From assembly GCF_010389155.1 (NCBI RefSeq), contig NC_057765.1, positions 248,001 through 312,000 of the forward strand: 64,000 bases of DNA, in the 5' to 3' direction. Below, piece after piece: positions 57,768 to 64,000 of the stretch; the first letter of the stretch is position 1; each line of letters opens with the position of its first letter. The notes below the pieces were generated by a model. The model saw only the letters and a list, made by a program, of their open reading frames with translations. It ran no database searches and had not been told where the DNA came from. The translations under genes were made by a program, and so were the position numbers. The stretch comes from Erigeron canadensis. Its lineage: Eukaryota; Streptophyta; Magnoliopsida; Asterales; Asteraceae.

Positions 57768-59133
57768 GGCTCTTTCTAAAATGTGTGTGTGTAAACAAGT
57801 ATAGCTAAATGTATGAATATAAGAAAGGGTAGTGTGAATTTTAGTGAAATGGATGTATACATATAAGACTTGAGTTAACCAGCCGTTTAGAGACCTTTTA
57901 TGCCAAAATTTGAAAGTTGTTTGAACTGATCTTGGTCAAAGGATCTGTTAAAGGGACCTGTTTTGTTATAAGTCAATTTTTTTTTTTTTAATTCAAGGTT
58001 ACCGTTGAATTCAAATAAAAATAGAAAAGGTTAAACTCTCGCCCTTGGAGGAACGAGCATAGGAGACGAACCAAAGGAACGAGTGATGGACGGGTGTATT
58101 GCCTAGCTTCTTATAATGTCACATGACAACAACACATAAAAATGGCATAAAAAGAGGCCATATTAGCTTAAATAATATGTTGCTTCTTTAGTTCTTTTGT
58201 ATGAAAGTGTCTTGAACTTGGAGTAGATTGATTTTATATTTGAATATGATTGAATGATATATGATTATATGTATATGGCTTGGCATATTCCTACAGTTAC
58301 CTGCACACCAGACAATAGGTCCAGGACTTCCATCTTCACAAAGAATCTATGTATCTAAGACAACTTTTTAAATATATAAATACTCTATCCATCTTTATAT
58401 AACAGCTTCTTTTTCAAAAGTTACTGCTGCGCGCATATAACATATTTTATTTATTTAATTTTTGGCATTATGTTGAACTGGACTTGTTGGGGTACTTTCC
58501 TCGAAGTTGCAAGCTACACTCTCGAATTCTTTTTCTTCTGAAAATAAGGATTTCTCCCTTAAGTTTTAATTGAAACACTACTAGATTATATCTGCATAAT
58601 ACATAAATAAATATATATATATATATATATAACTAATAAAATATTAATGTTTCATGATATCATAGAAAAGGTTTGTATACTTTGGGTTTTTTTTTATCAA
58701 AATATTTTAATTCTATTGGAATTGAAAACTTTCCATAGTTGTAACAAAGGATTTTGTGAATTCTCTATTTCAAGAAATTTTCCAACCAAACAAGATAAAA
58801 CATGCAATATAGAATCTTGTTCCATGGAATTCCTTGAAATTCCATAAAACAAACACCCCCCTAAGACTTTCAAAACCCTCAATAATAATTCACCCTACAA
58901 ACAGTAAGAATGAGATTCGAACTCCGATAAATTCTCTTAAAACAAAACCTTTATTAATGATTTATCAACCCCATTTGCATTAATTTCATGTCTTTAAAAG
59001 AATTATTTACATTATAATTATTTTCAATGCTTGTGTATTAACACCGACCCATAATCTAATAACTTTATTAGAGTCTCTATCTTTTTTCTTACGGGTGTGT
59101 AATAATATTTTGAATTAAAGATAATGTTCTTTA

Positions 59134-59317
59134 GGGAAAAAATTCTCTCAAAGTTGTTTTCAACTTGATAGATCAAGTTAAAAATATTTTGGTTATTGGA
59201 TGAAAATTAGTAGTCAAAATTTAAAGATGAGCTTTGAATCTCTTTGATTTTAATCCAAGGGTCAAGAGTTGTCTAACATGACTAGTTATGTTAGGCAACT
59301 TTACAGAATTCTCTCCC
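59134..59317. mobile_element. Mutator-like MITE
   Basis: Left end GGGAAAAAATTCTCTCAAAG and, on the opposite strand, right end GGGAGAGAATTCTGTAAAG are inverted repeats. The flanking 9-mers TGTTCTTTA and GGTTGTTTA agree at seven of nine positions, so the 9-bp duplication is suggested but decayed. Confidence 0.5.
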
Positions 59318-60044
59318 GGTTGTTTAACTTAAAAGAACCTCCAACGGTGTCCCTATTACTAAATTTAATATTAAATTATAAATTTATAATTACCCTATTA
59401 CTATATTATAATATTAAATTACAAGTGTTAGTTTAAGTTATAAAAACATACTTTAATAAATGGAATTTAAAAATTAATGTAAATGTATAGAAAAAAATAT
59501 CAACCAATAGTAATATAAACCAATCGTAAATGATTCAAAGACTTTTTTTTTTCGTTAAAAAAAACTTTTTATCAACCTTCAATCGAAGATGCCGTCAGTG
59601 GGGCAGTCCAAACACAACAAAATGGAAGACAAGAAATAGTGAAAAGTTCACAACTCCTTGTAAAAGAGTTTGGATGGTGGTGGTGTGTGATTGGGGACTT
59701 AAAAAGGCTGTTCTTTTTTTTCCCCTCTTTACTAACTTATATCCAGGGCATCTTTGCAGAGGTAAAACCACATATGTAAATGCAAATTATGATGTATGTG
59801 TTCCATTTTACCTCCTACAGATCATTTAAATACATCAACCAAAACTTTAAGCGAACAAGCACACAAAAATAACCAAAGAAAGATAACGTATTTGTTATTT
59901 TATTTTTCTAGTATCATGAAAAATAACCAAAGAAAAATAAGTTAGTAACCAAATTAAACATGAAATCAAAGAAAAATAACCAAAGAAAAATAAAATAACC
60001 AAATTAAACATGAAATAAATAAATCATATAACAGCATAGTCATT

Positions 60045-60115
60045 GTTAAAGAAACAACAAGATTTGAACTATTAACCTCTAATTTTATGCTATATATTTC
60101 TCTTACCACCGGGCT
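60045..60115 (-). repeat. Possible SINE head (tRNA-like)
   Basis: On the minus strand A-box-like GCCCGGTGGTAAGAG is followed about 30 bp later by B-box-like GGTTAATAGTTCAAATC. This fits a tRNA-derived SINE in minus orientation, lying about 200 bp downstream of the ELF4-like stop codon. Confidence 0.4.
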
Positions 60116-60318
60116 AGCTAGCGTCATGACGAAAAAATGAATTAAGAGATAGGAAAATAAAACTTGTCACATTTGCACAAGCAAGAACAGCTCATTAGTT
60201 TTAATAAAACGCATGAGTTACAAGTCATGATAACATCTTTATATAAAATTTTATGAAGAAAAATAATAAAGAAGCAAAATGCATTCGCTAAATTAATTTC
60301 CATCTAGCTAAGTAGTAA

Positions 60319-60648
60319 TTAAGCAGTAGGCCTAGTCCTCTTGAGGAAAGGTTTGGCATCTAATCTTGAATCCCCTTCACATGAATTATTAGCAACATCC
60401 ATTGAGTTAGAGAAATTCGATGACAGATCGGAATAAAGATGAACCACTTTTCGTATGTTGTTGTTGAGTTCTCTAATCAAACTCACATTTCTAGTGATAT
60501 TATCAGGAATGTTTGACTCATGATTCTGATTGATCTCATTGATTATCAACCTGTTTTGATCCAAAATGTTTTGAACATGAACAAAACTCTTTTGAAATGT
60601 CTGCAACACTTTCCCATCTACATGATTATTTACCCCATCCGCCTCCAT
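60319..60648 (-). CDS. EFL: ELF4-like protein (EFL family)
   Basis: Single coding exon, 109 aa. The ELF4 (DUF1313) core is clear: FQKSFVHVQNILDQNRLI, INEINQNHESNIPDNITRN and VSLIRELNNNIRKVVHLYSD, forming the two-helix hairpin used for dimerisation. ELF4 joins ELF3 and LUX in the evening complex, which represses growth and clock genes at night; EFL paralogues are related, and the exact role here is not known. The C-terminus is a short basic tail (KPFLKRTRPTA). An acceptor (GCAACAG) ends 12 bp upstream of the ATG, and a donor (TTAG|GTACGT) at 61885/61884 follows a TC-rich leader. This suggests a leader exon (about 61886-62020) and a 1225-bp intron (60660-61884). Confidence 0.9.
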   Translation of the reverse strand: MEADGVNNHVDGKVLQTFQKSFVHVQNILDQNRLIINEINQNHESNIPDNITRNVSLIRELNNNIRKVVHLYSDLSSNFSNSMDVANNSCEGDSRLDAKPFLKRTRPTA

Positions 60649-60659
60649 TAATTAATTTC

Positions 60660-61884
60660 CTGTTGCATATTACACACAATATCAATTTATCACATTTGAC
60701 TTTTCAAAGTCAAAACAATCAAGCTCTTTCTTTCAGTTTCAAATTTCATACACATGCATTTAGTTTTAGCAAGGATAGACATCTACGTCTACCATAGAGG
60801 AATATAACTTTTGATCATGGGTTTCCAAGTTAAAAGCTCAAAGATATATGTTACGAGTATTATTTACAAGTCAAAATCTATAAGTTTGACCTTGAAGAAG
60901 ATGCAATATCAAGACAACATTAAAGACAAGTTGATATTTATTTAACATGAAACATGAAAGACTTGGAACTTTATTAAACATTAAAGACAAGTTGTACACA
61001 AAAAGATCTCATGATGATACTTCTTCTAATATGGGAATTCGGATTTTATTTAACATTGAAAATTATTATTATTTATATAAAAAAAAAAAGTGGTTATAAA
61101 TGTTATTAATCATTAAATTCATTTGGGCTAATAATTCAAAACTATTGAAGTTATGGCAATAATTTGGGATATGATAACATGTGAAAAGCAGATCTCATTT
61201 CCATAAAAAGGGAAAACCTTTTTTTTTTTTTTTTCTGTTCCCAAAGGTACCCAAAAACAAATGGCCATCTATCTATCTAGGCAAAGCTCTAAGGTGTACG
61301 ACGACCATACTAATAAACACCAAAAGACATCATGTTTTGCACATGAAACATCGATTTCGGCCTTATGCTTAGAATTTAAGAAATAATAATAAATTGAAAT
61401 GACTACTCATTATATATTATTGCTTGAAATTCTGAGAAAGTATAAAGATAAAAGACAAAGATGCAGAATTAAACCGTACATTAAAAGGCTTCAGTTTTGC
61501 AGAGGTATAAATTCCTAAAATAGAAAAAAAAAACTTATAGGAAATTCCGCTTCCATCCCCGGCCCTCAACTGATTATTACCATTTTGAATCCCAGAAAAA
61601 AGATAACTTTTCAGAAAATCTTTATCTTTATCTACAACCGCATCGCTTTATGTATGTATGTATGTTGTCTTTTTTATTTTTCTTTTTTTTAAAAAAAAAA
61701 AAAAAGTAAATAAAAGTTTGTGTAATTTACTAATTGTTATAATTGAGAACCAATAACTACAAATAAAACTTTTTAAAAAAAATATTATTGAGTCATCATC
61801 TATATGATGAGATGAGATACTATATATATTTTTACTAGTTTTAATAAATGGATTATTATTATATAAAAGAAAAAGGAGACGTAC
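60660..61884 (-). other. Probable intron in the ELF4-like 5' leader
   Basis: Inferred from a strong donor (minus strand GTACGTCTCC after TTTTTATTAG) and an acceptor (ATATGCAACAG) immediately before the coding exon. No gene lies inside. The intron is AT-rich, with homopolymer T runs at about 61210 and 61680-61705. I did not find an exact evening element here. Confidence 0.5.
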
Positions 61885-62059
61885 CTAATAAAAATGGGGA
61901 ATTGAGGAGGTGAAAATATGCTGGTTGGGTTGGGTTGAGTTTGAGATTTTGTGTGAAAGAAAGAAAGAAAGAGAGAATATGTAGATTTGACAGTCTATCT
62001 GTGTCTTCAACTCTTCTTATTAAATCTAAAATACTAAAATACTCGTATCTTTTTTCCAC

Positions 62060-63600
62060 ATGTTACATGTATACGTTACATGTATGACTCTCTCTAATAG
62101 AATAAAATGTGCGAGTATCTTATACTACATTTTTTTAGAAACAAAATTTACTAGCGAGTTGTTTTCTTTTTCATCGCAAAAAATCTTTTTTATAGAAAAA
62201 TTTGGGTAATTAACTAGTTTGATTACCCGATTGTTATTGATATCTTATTACATGCATAAAAAGTAGTATTTTATACATAAAATTTCATCATCTTAAATTT
62301 TCGCATGACTAAATATAAATTTAAATGCACCTAAAACTCAAATTTTTAATATCGAGATATTTTTAATTTCTAGGTTTATTCTTTTGAACTTAGTTATCAA
62401 TAACAATTTTCATCATTTTCTTATGATTTCAATTATGCGAAATATCATCTCGCATCGCAACACATTTTCCCAAACCATTTCTGTATATGACTAGTTTACG
62501 ACTATAAAATCGATATTCATGCGTACATCCCCAAAGTTTGTTGTCATTGTAACCTTAACCCTACTTGTACCGTGGCAGACTCCAAAACTAAAGTCAAACT
62601 TTTTTTTTATTTTTGTAATTTAAAATTTAAAATCTCAATGGATCATCAAGCAATAGATTTTCTCACCGGATAGAGATTCTTTCATTTCCAACTAGACGGG
62701 TTAAATAAAGACATATTGATCATCATTAGATTAAAAACAAATCTTAAAATTAAGAGACAAGAGTTGAGGAAATCACCATCCTTTTCTCACCACTTTATCA
62801 TACTTGTTATATTTGGCTTCATTCGTATATATGGCTTAAAATATTTGGAAACCCAACGATCGAAAAACTTAGTTAATTCCAAATTTTGGTAAGTAAAGTG
62901 ATGATTTGGATATATTTTTTTAAATTTTTTAAAAGTCAAACCATTTTTATTTTGACCCCCAATTTTGATTTCTCAAACTTTAATCAAAATCGGAGAAAAT
63001 CATAATTAGTGGAAATTAAACTTCTACTTTTAATGACATGTTATTCTACATAAAAAGAATTATCTAAATATACTAACTTATAAAAAAAGAAACAAAAATT
63101 GGGTAACGCAAAATGGTTGGTTTGGGAAAGAAGTTCCAATTGCCAATTGTGACAAAAAGGTATTGTACCTTAAGCGATTGGATATAGCACAAAGCGAGCG
63201 GAGTACCTTTTTAATTTCATTTGTCCCGATTTCATATGTTTTCAATTATAATCTTTAATGTTGATTCAAATTGAACACTCATCGCAAAGCCCAAAAGATG
63301 AGCCCAATCTTTTCCATGGAAAACGGCCCCCTAAAACCTGTAGCTACACTAATACGAGTATTTAATAATACTGTCGTGGATAGAACGATGATTCAGATGG
63401 CCTCTCGGGAAAAAATGGAACATATATATAGATTGTATATATGATCACAAATGCTCTAAATGAGTTCAAACACAGACCAAATACGTACGCGATTAACATG
63501 AGAAATAGGATGGTATTACCTTACTGATATACTAGCGAGATTTGGCCCCACTTTGAGGGGCTCCAATTGTTGTGTTAATTTGGGTTTATTATTATAGTCT
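62060..63600. other. Gene-free AT-rich upstream region
   Basis: Upstream of the ELF4-like leader, and probably its promoter at the left end. I see no gene, delimited transposon or RNA gene. Open frames are short and low in complexity. Confidence 0.45.
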
Positions 63601-63616
63601 ACTTGACAATACAAAA

Positions 63617-64000
63617 GCAAGAAAATTATGGAAAACAACAAGAAAAATCCGAAAGAAAAAACCCCAAATGGGATCCGATATGAAAAAATCAAAATAGTGA
63701 TGCGGAACATAAGATGAACCAACAGAAGAGAACAAAAGCAACAAAAAAAATTGCAAGAAACCAAGCAAAACCGAAAGAAAAAAAAATCGAATGGGATCCG
63801 ACATGACAAAATTTGAGTAGTAATGCGGGGTGTAATTGGAGCAATAGAACAGTGTAGCGTGGCGGTGATTGAGAACACAAAAGCAAAAAAGAGAAAAAAA
63901 AACTATAAAAAAAAAATGAACAAAACAGAAAAAAAAAACCAAACGGGACTCGATATGTCAAAATTCAAATAGTGATGCAAACTCAATAAAAGAGAACACA
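63617..64000. repeat. Tandem repeat array (about 120-145-bp units) running off the window
   Basis: Three successive units (about 63617-63736, 63737-63871 and 63872-64000) share the order AAGCAA, A-rich run, CGAAAGAAAAAA or similar, TGGGATCCGATATG (variants GGGATCCGACATG and GGACTCGATATG), CAAAAT, TAGTGATGCGG and a GAGAACACA end. Identity between units is moderate. Three overlapping low-complexity frames on the minus strand are by-products. The array continues beyond the right end. Confidence 0.6.

Larger units (their letters stand above)
57768..60318. other. Repeat-rich gene-free interval left of the ELF4-like gene
   Basis: Holds a MITE at 59134-59317, a tandem duplication of ATAACCAAAGAAAAATAA-type sequence at about 59900-60020, a possible SINE head at 60045-60115 and AT-rich DNA. 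No intact gene is supported; an open frame at 59530-59829 lacks any recognisable domain. Confidence 0.45.

Noticed and set aside
59530..59829. 99-codon open frame
   Set aside because: Low-complexity Phe-rich start and no recognisable domain; it lies in repeat-rich DNA.
1..64000. CRISPR arrays, prokaryotic operons, riboswitches, tRNA or rRNA genes
   Set aside because: None seen. The tRNA-like boxes belong to SINE-type repeats and do not fold as complete tRNAs, and the genome is clearly plant nuclear.

Overview
The window is nuclear DNA of a flowering plant. The evidence is AT-rich intergenic DNA, genes with many GT-AG introns, plant-only protein families (ARF, AP2/ERF, TBL, PLS-class PPR, R2R3-MYB, ELF4-like) and a dense set of plant transposons (SINEs, MITEs, hAT, Helitron, LTR elements). 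It is a core eudicot. The SINE 3' ends look asterid-like, but I cannot name the species. There is no CRISPR array, operon, phage or bacterial content.

Layout. 1-8.9 kb is gene-free and holds MITEs, SINE-like repeats and a 1.5-kb solo LTR (minus) with a 5-bp target duplication. 9.26-15.13 kb is a 13-exon ARF7/ARF19-type auxin response factor (+, 1051 aa) with a long glutamine-rich middle. 17.88-18.48 kb is an intronless ERF017/ORA47-type factor (+). 19.76-21.84 kb is a pollen-receptor-like LRR kinase (+, probable pseudokinase). 22.59-26.20 kb is a TBL-type polysaccharide O-acetyltransferase (-). 27-30.3 kb is repeats (a 256-bp tandem duplication and a hAT element with an 8-bp target duplication). 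30.63-32.57 kb is a conserved plant gene of unknown function (+). 32.7-34.2 kb is a nested, mirror-image MITE cluster. 34.40-34.93 kb is a four-TM membrane protein (+). 36.0-37.8 kb is a GNAT acetyltransferase (+). 38.08-39.73 kb is an intronless PPR protein (-). 41.33-44.52 kb is a RAD7-like leucine-rich-repeat protein (-). 45-47 kb is a SINE with a 13-bp target duplication and a Stowaway MITE inside a larger repeat. 47.35-48.46 kb is a TT2-type R2R3-MYB (-). 48.5-60.3 kb has no intact gene and is a transposon graveyard: a hAT element, a gypsy-type LTR-retrotransposon remnant whose 3' LTR is split by a 1.7-kb Helitron, a foldback MITE, and a broken coding segment. 60.32-60.65 kb is an ELF4-like circadian gene (-) with a likely 1.2-kb intron in its 5' leader. 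The right edge enters a tandem array of about 120-145-bp units that runs off the window.

The genes are ordinary single transcription units and not a pathway cluster. Regulatory genes (ARF, ERF, MYB, ELF4-like) sit beside housekeeping and organelle genes. I assembled exons by hand from GT-AG boundaries, reading phase and family resemblance. Every multi-exon model I report closes in frame. The strongest structural observations concern transposons: several elements can be delimited to the base by exact target-site duplications or Helitron A|T insertion sites. I found no convincing novel biological system. The items most worth a second look are the mirror-image MITE cluster, the upstream ORFs and polyglutamine tract of the ARF gene, and the undescribed conserved proteins.
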